Shown: positions 1 through 7,335, counted from the stretch's first letter. The stretch is DNA of 13,437 nucleotides from Deltaproteobacteria bacterium (GCA_016929815.1 JAFGIC010000174.1:1-13437); one strand, 5' to 3'. Numbers and translations: made by a program. Notes: a model not told the origin generated them from the sequence alone.

Positions 1-2162
1 GCGGCAAGCATAGGATGAAGCTGCCTTAAAAAGTGGGGGAATGACTCTAATGGATAGAGAACGCCTGCTGCAACAGGGATAAGGATTATGTTATAGAAAA
101 AGGCCCAGAATAGATTCTGCCTGATTGTCTTCATGGTGGACTTGCTCAGCCTGACTGCCTTTGATATCATTCTAAGGTCTCCGCTCACAAGGATCACATC
201 ACCGGATTCAATGGCCACATCTGTCCCTGTGCCTATGGCCATGCCAACATCCGCCGTAGCAAGGGCGGGCGCATCGTTGATGCCATCGCCGACCATGGCT
301 ACCCTCTTGCCGGCGTCCCTTAATTCCTTGATCTTCCGGGTCTTTTCTTCCGGCGTGAGTTCGCTGTACACATCATCAATATGAGTCTCCCCGGCTATAT
401 ATTCCGCGGCCCCGGCATTATCTCCTGTGAGCATGGCCACCCTCATACCCTGCTCATGAAGTTCTTTGATCGCATCAGGCGATTCAGGTTTAATAATGTC
501 GGAGACTGCAATGAGTCCCTTGACCTTTTCTGTGGCTATAATCATTACGCTGTTGCCTTTATCCTGAAGGATACGCACTTCCGCCTTGACGTCATCCGTG
601 CTGATGCCTATTTCTTCGATCCAACCATATCTACCTATAAGCGTCTCCTTGTTGTCTATGACCGCCCGGACACCCGCACCCTTAAAGGCCCTGAATCCCT
701 CAAGTGGTCTGAGCTCCAGACCTCGTTTTTCCGCCTCCTTGACAATGGCCCTACCCAGGGGATGCTCTGAGCCCTTCTCAGCAGATGCACCCAATATCAG
801 GATGTCTTCCTCCGTTAATGATGCTTCATATGAGATGATTTTCACCACGGCAGGCCTTCCCACGGTAATGGTGCCGGTCTTGTCCAGCACTATCGTGTCG
901 AGTTTAGATGAAATCTCCAGGGCCGCGCTGTTTCTGAACAATATGCCCTTCTCGGCCCCCTTGCCTGTCCCTGCCATGATTGCGGTGGGAGTGGCAAGAC
1001 CCAGCGCGCATGGACATGCAATGACCAGCACGGCGACCATGCGGATCATGGCCGGCACAAATTCCCCGCCGATTATCCACCACAGCATAAAGGTCACAAG
1101 CGCGATCCCTATGACTGACGGCACAAATATTGCCGCCACCCTGTCGGCAAGAGCCTGAACAGGGGCCTTGCTGCCCTGTGCCTCCCTCACAAGCCTTATG
1201 ATCCTGGCAAGGGCCGTGTCGTTTCCGATTGCCGTGGTCTCGATCCTGAGCAGCCCTTCACCGTTCATGGTCCCGCCTGTCACCCTGTCTCCCACTGATT
1301 TATCAACAGGCAAAGGCTCTCCTGTGAGCATGGATTCATCAACGCCCGATTCACCGGCAATAACAATTCCATCAACAGGGATGCTCTCTCCGGGACGCAC
1401 AATAACGATATCGCCCTTTTTGACAAGAAAGAGCGGTATCTCTTTTTCATTGTCCTGTTCCAGGATAACGGCCTTTTCAGGACGAAGATTCATAAGTTTT
1501 CTGATAGCGCCGCCTGTCTTGCCCTTGGACATGGATTCCAGCATCTTGCCTAGCTTAATGAGTGTGATAATTACCGCAGAGGTCTCGAAATATACGTGCC
1601 CCCCGAGTTGAGCGAAAAGAAGAACAGTAATGGAATAGAGATAGGCCACTGATGAACCCATGGCAACCAGTACATCCATATTGGCGCTCATGTTCCTCAG
1701 GCTCTTTATGCCGCCCGTATAATAATCATAGCCGGTATAAAACTGAACAGGTGTCGCAAGAACAAGAAAGAACCAGTTAACCCATAATGCATGGCTCCAG
1801 CCGCCCAGGATGCCAAAATCCCTGGCCATACTGAGGATAAAAATGGGGGTCGTAAATATGACCCCCACCATAAACTTCTTCATCTGGTCCTTTATCTCCG
1901 CCTTCCGTGCCTCAGCCTCTGCATCATCGATATCCCCGGAGGGCAGTACAGCTCCATAACCTGCCTTTTCAATGGCGGAGACAATCTGATCCGTTGACAC
2001 GCTGTCCGGCAGGTATTCTACATAGGCCCTCTCGGACGCAAAATTTACAGACGCATTAACAACGCCCGGGACCTTCTTTTTCAGGGTCCGCTCTATTGTC
2101 ATGGCGCAGTTTGCGCACGTCATACCGGTTATGGGGATGGTTATGTCGGTCTTTTCTGGCAT
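1..2162 (-). CDS. copA: Cu(I)-exporting P1B-type ATPase, C-terminus cut by the window edge
   Basis: ATP-driven export of Cu(I) across the inner membrane. The minus-strand frame is open from ATG 2162 to the left edge, giving 720 residues; the last ~25-30 are probably missing. Visible in order: one N-terminal heavy-metal domain with GMTCANC (C16, C19); membrane helices from about residue 93; actuator TGE at 280-282; metal-site CPC at 383-385 followed by ALGLATP; phosphorylated Asp427 in DKTGT; His467-Pro468 of the nucleotide domain; GDGIND at 625-630; Tyr690-Asn691 of the seventh helix, a Cu(I) ligand pair in this family. The final helix with the expected MxxSS lies outside. The start has only a weak ribosome site; an in-frame ATG at 2195 is possible. 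It follows the chaperone gene on the same strand with a 164-bp gap containing two hairpins. No frameshift was seen. CPC plus YN argues for Cu(I)/Ag(I) over Zn/Cd. Confidence 0.96.
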   Translation of the reverse strand, partial: MPEKTDITIPITGMTCANCAMTIERTLKKKVPGVVNASVNFASERAYVEYLPDSVSTDQIVSAIEKAGYGAVLPSGDIDDAEAEARKAEIKDQMKKFMVGVIFTTPIFILSMARDFGILGGWSHALWVNWFFLVLATPVQFYTGYDYYTGGIKSLRNMSANMDVLVAMGSSVAYLYSITVLLFAQLGGHVYFETSAVIITLIKLGKMLESMSKGKTGGAIRKLMNLRPEKAVILEQDNEKEIPLFLVKKGDIVIVRPGESIPVDGIVIAGESGVDESMLTGEPLPVDKSVGDRVTGGTMNGEGLLRIETTAIGNDTALARIIRLVREAQGSKAPVQALADRVAAIFVPSVIGIALVTFMLWWIIGGEFVPAMIRMVAVLVIACPCALGLATPTAIMAGTGKGAEKGILFRNSAALEISSKLDTIVLDKTGTITVGRPAVVKIISYEASLTEEDILILGASAEKGSEHPLGRAIVKEAEKRGLELRPLEGFRAFKGAGVRAVIDNKETLIGRYGWIEEIGISTDDVKAEVRILQDKGNSVMIIATEKVKGLIAVSDIIKPESPDAIKELHEQGMRVAMLTGDNAGAAEYIAGETHIDDVYSELTPEEKTRKIKELRDAGKRVAMVGDGINDAPALATADVGMAIGTGTDVAIESGDVILVSGDLRMISKAVRLSKSTMKTIRQNLFWAFFYNIILIPVAAGVLYPLESFPHFLRQLHPMLA

Positions 2163-2254
2163 AATATATCTTATAAAATTTGAGAAACCAGGCATGCTGT
2201 CCACTTAAATATCAGTGGCTCAAGGCGCATGGCGCAGGGCTCAAGGTTAAAAAC

Positions 2255-2307
2255 CCTATTCGCGCCGATCCACGGCGCGAATAGGCGAGTTGACTGCATC
2301 AACTCGC
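2255..2307. repeat. Two adjacent perfect hairpins between copZ and copA
   Basis: The first hairpin has arms CCTATTCGCGCCG (2255-2267) and its exact complement (2273-2285), with a 5-nt loop. The second has arms GCGAGTTGA (2285-2293) and TCAACTCGC (2299-2307), also with a 5-nt loop; the two share G2285. No T-run follows on either strand, so this is not a standard intrinsic terminator. Just beside it, the 9-mer GGCTCAAGG occurs twice, 21 bp apart (2217-2225, 2238-2246). The arrangement resembles REP/BIME-type intergenic elements. It may also tune the chaperone:ATPase ratio by stabilising the upstream message or reducing read-through. Confidence 0.75.
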
Positions 2308-2326
2308 GCAATAATCAAGTTACTGA

Positions 2327-2536
2327 TTACTGATCCGCAACCGGATAATTTATCTCCTTCAGGGTTTCCTTAATCTCATCCAGCGTGGCAGGGGCATCCC
2401 ATTCCACGGTTATCAGCTTGGTCTCTGGATTGCCTTCAACATTTAAAACCCCTTCCATATCGCCCAGCTCGTTTTTGATTGTCATTACACAATGACCGCA
2501 GCTGATGTTAGGCACTAAAAATGTTTTTTTCTCCAT
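2327..2536 (-). CDS. copZ: Heavy-metal-associated domain protein, CopZ-like copper chaperone
   Basis: A 69-residue single heavy-metal-associated domain with the metal-binding SCGHC motif (Cys13, Cys16), the usual length for CopZ/Atx1-type chaperones. It has no signal peptide, so it should be cytosolic and deliver Cu(I) to the N-terminal domain of the ATPase encoded downstream on the same strand. The start is well supported by GAGGT a few bases upstream of ATG 2536. A TATAAT hexamer on the minus strand (2616-2621), just after the tyrA stop, could be its own -10 element, but no good -35 was found and no CueR or CsoR operator was recognised. The residues around the cysteine pair (Gly-His) differ from the more common MTC-x-x-C, so another soft metal is possible. 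Function is inferred from the domain and the copA neighbour. Confidence 0.88.
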   Translation of the reverse strand: MEKKTFLVPNISCGHCVMTIKNELGDMEGVLNVEGNPETKLITVEWDAPATLDEIKETLKEINYPVADQ

Positions 2537-2621
2537 GATAGATACCTCACGTTTTTACCCTTATTATTTCAAATCTAATTGCGATTTTATTTTATTCAAT
2601 GGGGCAGCACGCAACATTATA

Positions 2622-3806
2622 CTAAAACCTCTCGATAAGCTTCTCTATCAGGAATGTGCTCTCCCTCATGGCCTGTTCGCTGAAGGGGCCGAACCACTCA
2701 GCGATCTGGCGAAACTGCCTGTTAAATTCTTCCTTATCTCCCTTTTCAACCATGTCAATCCCCTCGGTTATGGAGACAATATAGTCTTTTATAAGCGCCC
2801 TTCGTTCGGGAGACGCAAAGATTATCTCAGAATAAAGCGCAGGGTCCTGGGCAAACAGACGGCCTACCATACCGAGTTCCAGCCTGTATATGGGACTTGA
2901 AAACTCCAGGGTCCGGAACAGATCAATCCTGCGCATAAATAGAAACCGTCCGAAGATAAAGGTAGCAAAATGCCTGAGAGCCTGGACAACGGCCATGATA
3001 TCATCATGCTGCTTAGGATCCGACTGCACGAGCACTGCACCCCACGCAATCAGCTGATCATTCAGCCATCTGCATGCCTCATCGTCCCTGCCCGGCGTCG
3101 TCACGACAATCTGTTTATCCATGGATGAGGTAGTAGGGCCGAAAAGGGGATGAAGTCCGATAACAGGGCCTTTGTGCGCCTCCATCATGGCCTTCATGGG
3201 CCGTTCCTTTATGCTCGTAAGGTCGGCCAGGACACACCCTTGCGGCAGATAGGCCGCAATCCTTTCGACAACAGCTTCAGTAGATTCAATCGGTACACTG
3301 ATAAGCGCTAGATCAATGCCGCTGCACAGGGATCCGATATTATCCCAGTCTCTGCTTCCCATTGCGCGTGTGTTATAGCCTGATCTTTTAAACCAGTTTA
3401 AGAAGTATCTCCCCATTCCCCTGGTGCCGCCCACAATAAGGACGGTGGCGCCGGGACGGACCCCCTTCCTTGATATGGTCTCTGTCTGATTCACCCTGGA
3501 CCTGCGCATTATAGCCCTGAACATTTCTTCAAGGTGATCAGGATCAAGCCCCATATCTGCTCCAAGAGAACGGCGCTCGGATACCATATTTTCTTCCCTT
3601 GCCGGGTGATGGACCGGCAGGTTTTGGGCCTTCTTCAGTGAAACCATCCTGTCCACTTCTGCCTGCCGCTCTGCCAGCAGCTTAATGATGCCGAGGTCGA
3701 TCTCATCAATCCTGAGTCGCAGGGACTCAAGCGGCTCCGAACCTGAAACGGCAGGAGTATCTGCCGGATTTTTACTGCAACCTGATTTTTGTGTTTCCTT
3801 TTCCAT
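2622..3806 (-). CDS. tyrA: Bifunctional chorismate mutase / prephenate dehydrogenase (T-protein)
   Basis: 394 residues. Converts chorismate to prephenate and then, with NAD+, to 4-hydroxyphenylpyruvate, the tyrosine precursor. Residues about 26-105 form the AroQ-type chorismate mutase helices (LRLRIDEID, then VSLKKAQNLPV and PAREENM). From about 121 the dehydrogenase begins with the NAD-binding glycine motif VGGTRGMG (125-132). Further family landmarks are IGLHPLFGP (His219 matches the catalytic His of E. coli TyrA), VVQALRHFATF (273-283) and SSPIYRLELGMVGRLFAQDP (Arg308 matches the prephenate-binding Arg). Similarity to the enterobacterial T-protein is visible end to end; a ~25-residue polar N-terminal extension is extra. 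GGAG lies just before ATG 3806. The 64-bp gap after the DAHP synthase gene holds no terminator, so the two are probably co-transcribed and share the leader attenuator. Confidence 0.95.
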   Translation of the reverse strand: MEKETQKSGCSKNPADTPAVSGSEPLESLRLRIDEIDLGIIKLLAERQAEVDRMVSLKKAQNLPVHHPAREENMVSERRSLGADMGLDPDHLEEMFRAIMRRSRVNQTETISRKGVRPGATVLIVGGTRGMGRYFLNWFKRSGYNTRAMGSRDWDNIGSLCSGIDLALISVPIESTEAVVERIAAYLPQGCVLADLTSIKERPMKAMMEAHKGPVIGLHPLFGPTTSSMDKQIVVTTPGRDDEACRWLNDQLIAWGAVLVQSDPKQHDDIMAVVQALRHFATFIFGRFLFMRRIDLFRTLEFSSPIYRLELGMVGRLFAQDPALYSEIIFASPERRALIKDYIVSITEGIDMVEKGDKEEFNRQFRQIAEWFGPFSEQAMRESTFLIEKLIERF

Positions 3807-3870
3807 GTTTCTCCACTCTCTATACTTCCCTTACATCCCGCTCCTTTCCTTACTCCTTGCGCCACACCTT

Positions 3871-4944
3871 TTATATCCTGTACCTTCCGGAACTGCACTC
3901 CGCCCTTTTCATATGATCAAATGCCGTACGTATCATCCTTTCGGTCGTCTCCCAGGATATGCACGCGTCCGTTATGGAAACGCCGTATTTCAGCGTGGAT
4001 GGAGAACCTGTAATTACCTGGCTCCCTTCAAACAGGTTGCTCTCTATCATCAGGCCTGTTATGGCATCATTCCCGTCCATGCGCTGGTTTATCACATCCT
4101 GCCATACCACAGGCTGCATCCTGTAATCCTTGTTGGAATTCCCGTGGGAACAGTCCACCATCAGCGTTTCACTAAGGCCATTTTTTCTTAAAAGGCCAAT
4201 TGCCTCGTGAATGCTCACTGAATCGTAGTTGGGCCTGTTCCCGCCCCTCAGGACCATATGAGTCCATGGATTGCCCCTGGTTTTTACAATGCTGGTTCTC
4301 CCCTTTGAGTCTATGCCTATAAACTGCTGGGGTGAACCCGATGCCATTATGCCGTTTACGGCAACCATAAGGTCTCCATCCGTCCCATTCTTAAGCCCTA
4401 CCGGCATGGAAAGCCCGCTTACCATCTCCCTGTGGGTCTGAGACTCTATAGTCCTTGCACCGATCGCCGACCAGCAGATAAGGTCGGCTATATACTGGGG
4501 GGTAATAGGATCAAGCATCTCTGTGGCTGTTGCAAGTCCAGATTCAGTGATCTTAAGTAAAAGTTCCCTCGCCTTTTTGAGGCCTGACATAATATCGCAG
4601 GAACCATCAAGCCACGGATCGTTCAGCATGCCTTTCCAGCCGATATTGGTCCTTGGTTTCTCAAAATAGACCCTCATAACCAGAAAGATCTTTTCTTCCA
4701 CCTCTTTTCTCAGCCGGTTCAGGCGTTCGGCGTATTCAAGCGCGGCCTTTTCATCATGGATCGAGCATGGGCCTGTGACCACCAGTAAACGCCTGTCTTT
4801 TTTAGCCAGTATCCCCCTGATAGCATCCCTTGATTCTATAACCGTCCTGACCGACCTGTCGGACATAGGCAGCCGGCTTACCAGGTCTTCAGGCGAGATC
4901 ATCGGAGTAAATGATTCTATGTTAACATCAAGTATCTTTTCCAT
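3871..4944 (-). CDS. aroF: 3-deoxy-7-phosphoheptulonate (DAHP) synthase, type I, probably tyrosine-sensitive
   Basis: 357 residues, normal for AroF/AroG/AroH. Catalyses the first step of the shikimate pathway: phosphoenolpyruvate plus erythrose-4-phosphate to DAHP. Family motifs: TGPCSIHD (57-64), MRVYFEKPRT (90-99), GWKG (102-105), KNGTDG (185-190), RGGNRPNYD (233-241), DCSHGNS (264-270). The metal ligands known from AroG are present as Cys60, His267, Glu301 and Asp326. At the position where Phe-sensitive enzymes carry Ser and Tyr-sensitive ones carry Gly, this protein has Gly210 (FIGID), which fits tyrosine feedback; this rests on recalled family comparisons. A GAGGAT site precedes ATG 4944. 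It is the first structural gene after the Tyr-rich leader and is followed by tyrA, the same order as enterobacterial aroF-tyrA. Confidence 0.95.
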   Translation of the reverse strand: MEKILDVNIESFTPMISPEDLVSRLPMSDRSVRTVIESRDAIRGILAKKDRRLLVVTGPCSIHDEKAALEYAERLNRLRKEVEEKIFLVMRVYFEKPRTNIGWKGMLNDPWLDGSCDIMSGLKKARELLLKITESGLATATEMLDPITPQYIADLICWSAIGARTIESQTHREMVSGLSMPVGLKNGTDGDLMVAVNGIMASGSPQQFIGIDSKGRTSIVKTRGNPWTHMVLRGGNRPNYDSVSIHEAIGLLRKNGLSETLMVDCSHGNSNKDYRMQPVVWQDVINQRMDGNDAITGLMIESNLFEGSQVITGSPSTLKYGVSITDACISWETTERMIRTAFDHMKRAECSSGRYRI

Positions 4945-4959
4945 AATATCCTCTTTAAC

Positions 4960-4998
4960 AAAATAAAAAAGCCGCGGGATTTTTATCTCCTGCGGCTC
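4960..4998 (-). terminator. Attenuator terminator in the aroF-tyrA leader
   Basis: Read on the minus strand, AGCCGCAGGA (4997-4988) pairs with TCCCGCGGCT (4979-4970), leaving one A-C mismatch and an 8-nt loop. TTTTTTATTTT follows directly (4970-4960). This is an intrinsic terminator placed only ~15 bp before aroF, in a position where it can only act to stop transcription into aroF. Its left arm is also claimed by the upstream antiterminator sequences, as expected for attenuation. Confidence 0.88.
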
Positions 4999-5091
4999 TC
5001 CGTTTAAAGTTATAAAAATAAAAGATCAGGGCGCCGCAGACAGACCGCAGGTATAATAATAGCAATAATAATACCTGTATGCCTTGTCTGC
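4989..5091 (-). promoter_or_regulatory. Alternative leader RNA structures (1:2 and 2:3) of a tyrosine attenuator
   Basis: On the minus-strand RNA, segment 1 and segment 2 pair through GCAGACA (5091-5085) with UGUCUGC (5042-5036) and CAGGUAU (5077-5071) with AUACCUG (5054-5048). This makes one long hairpin with the tyrosine codons in its apex. Segment 2 can instead pair with the terminator's left arm in two registers: CCUGCGG (5051-5045) with CCGCAGG, or CUGCGGC (5039-5033) with GCCGCAG. Either pairing removes the terminator stem. By analogy with the trp and phe leaders, a ribosome stalled on Tyr codons frees segment 2 and allows read-through. A ribosome reaching the stop at 5026 masks segment 2 and lets termination occur. 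The pairings were read by eye, not computed. Confidence 0.82.
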
Positions 5092-5103
5092 AATATGTGC
5101 CAT
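5026..5103 (-). CDS. Tyrosine-rich leader peptide of the aroF-tyrA operon
   Basis: A 25-codon ORF from ATG 5103 to TGA 5026, too short for routine gene calling. Tyr residues are at 9, 11, 12, 13, 15, 16 and 17, seven of 25, in the core RYYYCYYYT; six are UAU and one is UAC. AAGGAA (minus strand, 5116-5111) lies 7 bp before the ATG, a good ribosome site. The peptide itself probably has no function. The ORF lets the translating ribosome sense charged tRNA-Tyr and control the hairpins that follow, like trpL and pheL but with tyrosine. The stop codon falls just past the antiterminator segment, as in known leaders. I know of no named gene for it. Confidence 0.87.
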   Translation of the reverse strand: MAHIADKAYRYYYCYYYTCGLSAAP

Positions 5104-5137
5104 TCTCAATTTCCTTAAATTTCAATCAATTTTTTTT

Positions 5138-5167
5138 ACCATAACACATAAATAATCTATTAATCAA
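5138..5167 (-). promoter_or_regulatory. Candidate promoter of the leader-aroF-tyrA operon
   Basis: Minus strand: TTGATT (5167-5162) and TATGGT (5143-5138) are separated by 18 bp, each matching four of six consensus bases. Transcription would start about 25 bp before the leader ribosome site. No TyrR box (TGTAAA-N6-TTTACA) was seen in 5104-5255, so attenuation may be the main control. Confidence 0.35.
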
Positions 5168-5209
5168 GAACTTATTTATAACGGAAAAAATTAGGCATTG
5201 ACAACCCGT

Positions 5210-5218
5210 TGATATAAT
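5210..5218 (+). promoter_or_regulatory. Extended -10 promoter of the acyl-CoA dehydrogenase
   Basis: TGATATAAT is a perfect extended -10 element (TG-n-TATAAT). The sequence 17 bp upstream is a poor -35, which extended -10 promoters tolerate. An AAAGGAG ribosome site (5242-5248) sits 7 bp before ATG 5256. A perfect TTGACA at 5198-5203 is only 9 bp from the -10 and cannot pair with it. Confidence 0.5.
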
Positions 5219-5255
5219 GTTTATTCTTCCGGATCTTAAATAAAGGAGTTATAGT

Positions 5256-7103
5256 ATGGCTAACTTATTAATCGACGATAGGGATCAAAGATTCGTCCTT
5301 TTCGAACAATTAGATGTAGGCAAATTATCGGAATCAAAACTCTACTCCGACTTTGACGAAGAAGTCTATTCCATGGTCCTGGCTGAGGCGCAGAAACTCG
5401 CCACAAAGGCCATGATGCCCACAAATTCAATATCCGATTCAGAGGGCTGTGTCTTTAAGGACGGCAAGGTATCTGTTCCGGAATGCTTTCATGAGCTCTG
5501 GCGCCTGTGGAATGAGGGTGAATGGCGCAGGCTTGATCTTTCACAGGATATAGGCGGGCAGGGCATGCCCATGGTGATCGGGATGGCGGCCAATGAATAT
5601 TTCGAGGCGGGCAACCTGGCCTTTCAGACCCTCGCGGCCATGACCAGGGGGGCTGCCCAGCTTATTGCCACACATGGGAATGAGGCACAGAAAGAGAAAT
5701 ACGTGGAAAAGATCCTCTCAGGTCAGTGGACAGGCACAATGGTTTTGACCGAGGCAGACGCGGGCAGTGATGTGGGCGCCACAAAGACGGTTGCTGAACT
5801 CAATGAGGACGGCACCTACACCATTACAGGCACCAAGACATTTATCACAGGCGGAGAGACCGGCTTGACGGAAAATATCATCCACCTTGCCCTGGCCAGG
5901 ATAAAGGGCTCCCCTCCCGGAACAAAAGGGCTCTCGCTTTTCCTGATTCCAAGGATAAAGATCAACCCTGACGGTTCATTAGGCGAACCAAACGATGTCA
6001 AGACCATAGGAATTGAAAAAAAGCTGGGCATCAAGGGCTCACCCACATGTCAGATAACCTTCGGCGAGGAAGGAAACTGCAGGGGCGAACTCATAGGCGA
6101 GGTCAACAAGGGCATGCCCATCTTTTTCACCATGATGAATGAATCCAGGCTGATCGCGGCCCGTCACGGCGCATCCGTAGCTGCATCCTCATACCTTCAC
6201 GCACTCAATTACTCCAGAGAAAGGCTCCAGGGGTCAGAGATAGGCTCACCCCCCGGCGCGTCCCAGGCCCCGATTATCAAACACCCTGATATACGGCGCA
6301 TGCTCCTTCAGATGAAGTCCTATACCGAAGGCGTCCGCGCCCTTATCCTCTATACCTCCTACTGCATAGACCAGGAAAGGATAATCGAGGATAAGGCTGA
6401 AAGACAGAAATGGATCAACAGGACGGCATTCTTAACGCCCGTTGCCAAGGCCTATGGAACCGATCTGAGTTTCCAGGTCACAGAGACCGCCATGCAGGTC
6501 TATGGCGGCTATGGATATATGAAGGACTACCCCATAGAGCAGTTCTTAAGGGATGAGAAGGTCCACTCCATCTTTGAGGGCACAAACGGGATACAGGCCC
6601 TTGACCTGGCAGGCAGGAAACTCCTCAAAGAAAGTCAAGACCTTTATACCGGCCTGTTAAAGGATATTGAAGAATTCTGCAATGAGAACATGAATCACAA
6701 GACCATGTCTTTATACGTCAAGACCCTGGAAACCGCCAGAAAGGCCTTGAGCGAAGCATCCGGGTTCATTACAGAGACAGGGAAAAAGGATTTCCCTCTT
6801 CTGGCCCTCTATGCTACTCAGTACATGGAACTCTTCGGTGATGTAATCACAGGCTGGCTCCTGCTCTGGCAGGCGGTACTGGCACAGAAGTCCCTCGACA
6901 GGATAATATCTGAAAAAGGCATTGATGAGAAAAACGGTCTGGAGAAGCTCTTTTCCGAAAATTCCGATGCGGCCTTTTACAGCGGCAAGCTTGCTTCGGC
7001 GAGGTATTTTCTAAGCAATGTCGTATCCATGGCAACATGCAAGGCGAATGTGATCATGAATGCAGACAGGGCAGGACTGGATATCTCCGAGAATTGCTTC
7101 TAG
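5256..7103 (+). CDS. Acyl-CoA dehydrogenase family flavoprotein, long (615 aa) form
   Basis: FAD-dependent alpha,beta-dehydrogenation of an acyl-CoA thioester, with electrons expected to go to electron-transfer flavoprotein. At 615 residues it belongs to the long subgroup that adds an N-terminal cap (1-~75) and a C-terminal helical domain (~470-610) to the usual ~390-residue fold. FAD/substrate motif MVLTEADAGSD (162-172); TKTFITGG (193-200); the conserved MQVYGGYGYMKDYPIEQFLRD (413-433); catalytic base expected at Glu441 in IFEGTNGIQ. The subgroup includes 3-methylthiopropanoyl-CoA dehydrogenase (DmdC) and many uncharacterised fatty or aromatic acyl-CoA dehydrogenases, so substrate cannot be assigned. 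It is transcribed alone, divergently from aroF-tyrA, with its own promoter. No thiolase, hydratase or ETF gene is nearby to narrow the pathway. Confidence 0.93.
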   Translation: MANLLIDDRDQRFVLFEQLDVGKLSESKLYSDFDEEVYSMVLAEAQKLATKAMMPTNSISDSEGCVFKDGKVSVPECFHELWRLWNEGEWRRLDLSQDIGGQGMPMVIGMAANEYFEAGNLAFQTLAAMTRGAAQLIATHGNEAQKEKYVEKILSGQWTGTMVLTEADAGSDVGATKTVAELNEDGTYTITGTKTFITGGETGLTENIIHLALARIKGSPPGTKGLSLFLIPRIKINPDGSLGEPNDVKTIGIEKKLGIKGSPTCQITFGEEGNCRGELIGEVNKGMPIFFTMMNESRLIAARHGASVAASSYLHALNYSRERLQGSEIGSPPGASQAPIIKHPDIRRMLLQMKSYTEGVRALILYTSYCIDQERIIEDKAERQKWINRTAFLTPVAKAYGTDLSFQVTETAMQVYGGYGYMKDYPIEQFLRDEKVHSIFEGTNGIQALDLAGRKLLKESQDLYTGLLKDIEEFCNENMNHKTMSLYVKTLETARKALSEASGFITETGKKDFPLLALYATQYMELFGDVITGWLLLWQAVLAQKSLDRIISEKGIDEKNGLEKLFSENSDAAFYSGKLASARYFLSNVVSMATCKANVIMNADRAGLDISENCF

Positions 7104-7113
7104 GCTTTTATCT

Positions 7114-7138
7114 ATTCATAAATCTGAGATTTATGAAT
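7114..7138. repeat. Perfect 11-bp inverted repeat after the acyl-CoA dehydrogenase
   Basis: ATTCATAAATC (7114-7124) and its exact complement (7128-7138) flank a 3-nt loop TGA, 10 bp after the stop codon. It is AT-rich and has no T-run, so it is a weak terminator candidate at best and more likely RNA 3'-end protection or part of the repeat cluster that follows. Confidence 0.6.
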
Positions 7139-7139
7139 G

Positions 7140-7260
7140 GAGTCTTCAGACTTCGACGAGCCATTCGACAAGCTCATGGTCCTGAGTATAATCGAAGGAC
7201 TCAGTCGAGTCGCGGTCAGCCCATCGGTCTTGAACTCATGGCCGATGGGCGATCAGCGCT
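7140..7260. repeat. Cluster of imperfect inverted repeats (dispersed intergenic repeat type)
   Basis: CCATTCGA near 7152 is mirrored by TCGAAGG near 7192-7198, enclosing CTCA/TGAG. Then GACTC-AGTC-GAGTC (7198-7211). Then a perfect 9-bp dyad GCCCATCGG (7219-7227) / CCGATGGGC (7242-7250). The TTCGACAAGCTCA core resembles intergenic repeats dispersed through many bacterial genomes. A frame across 7037-7294 is open on the plus strand but overlaps the dehydrogenase end and consists of this repeat DNA, so no gene is called. Confidence 0.6.
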
Positions 7261-7335
7261 CAGCCGATTAATTGATTCTAAAAGGCTTTGCTGAAACCTG
7301 ACAGCTGGCGGCTGAGAGATTAAACCTGAATCTGC

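Noticed and set aside
133..1611. Several long plus-strand open frames
   Set aside because: They lie antisense to the copA frame, which carries all P-type ATPase motifs without interruption; the plus-strand translations show no domain.
5198..5218. Perfect TTGACA followed by perfect TATAAT as one promoter
   Set aside because: The spacer is only 9 bp, too short for sigma-70. The -10 is better explained as an extended -10 element.
7037..7294. Plus-strand 85-codon frame overlapping the acyl-CoA dehydrogenase end
   Set aside because: It starts inside the dehydrogenase and runs through inverted-repeat DNA; no ribosome site and no recognisable protein features.
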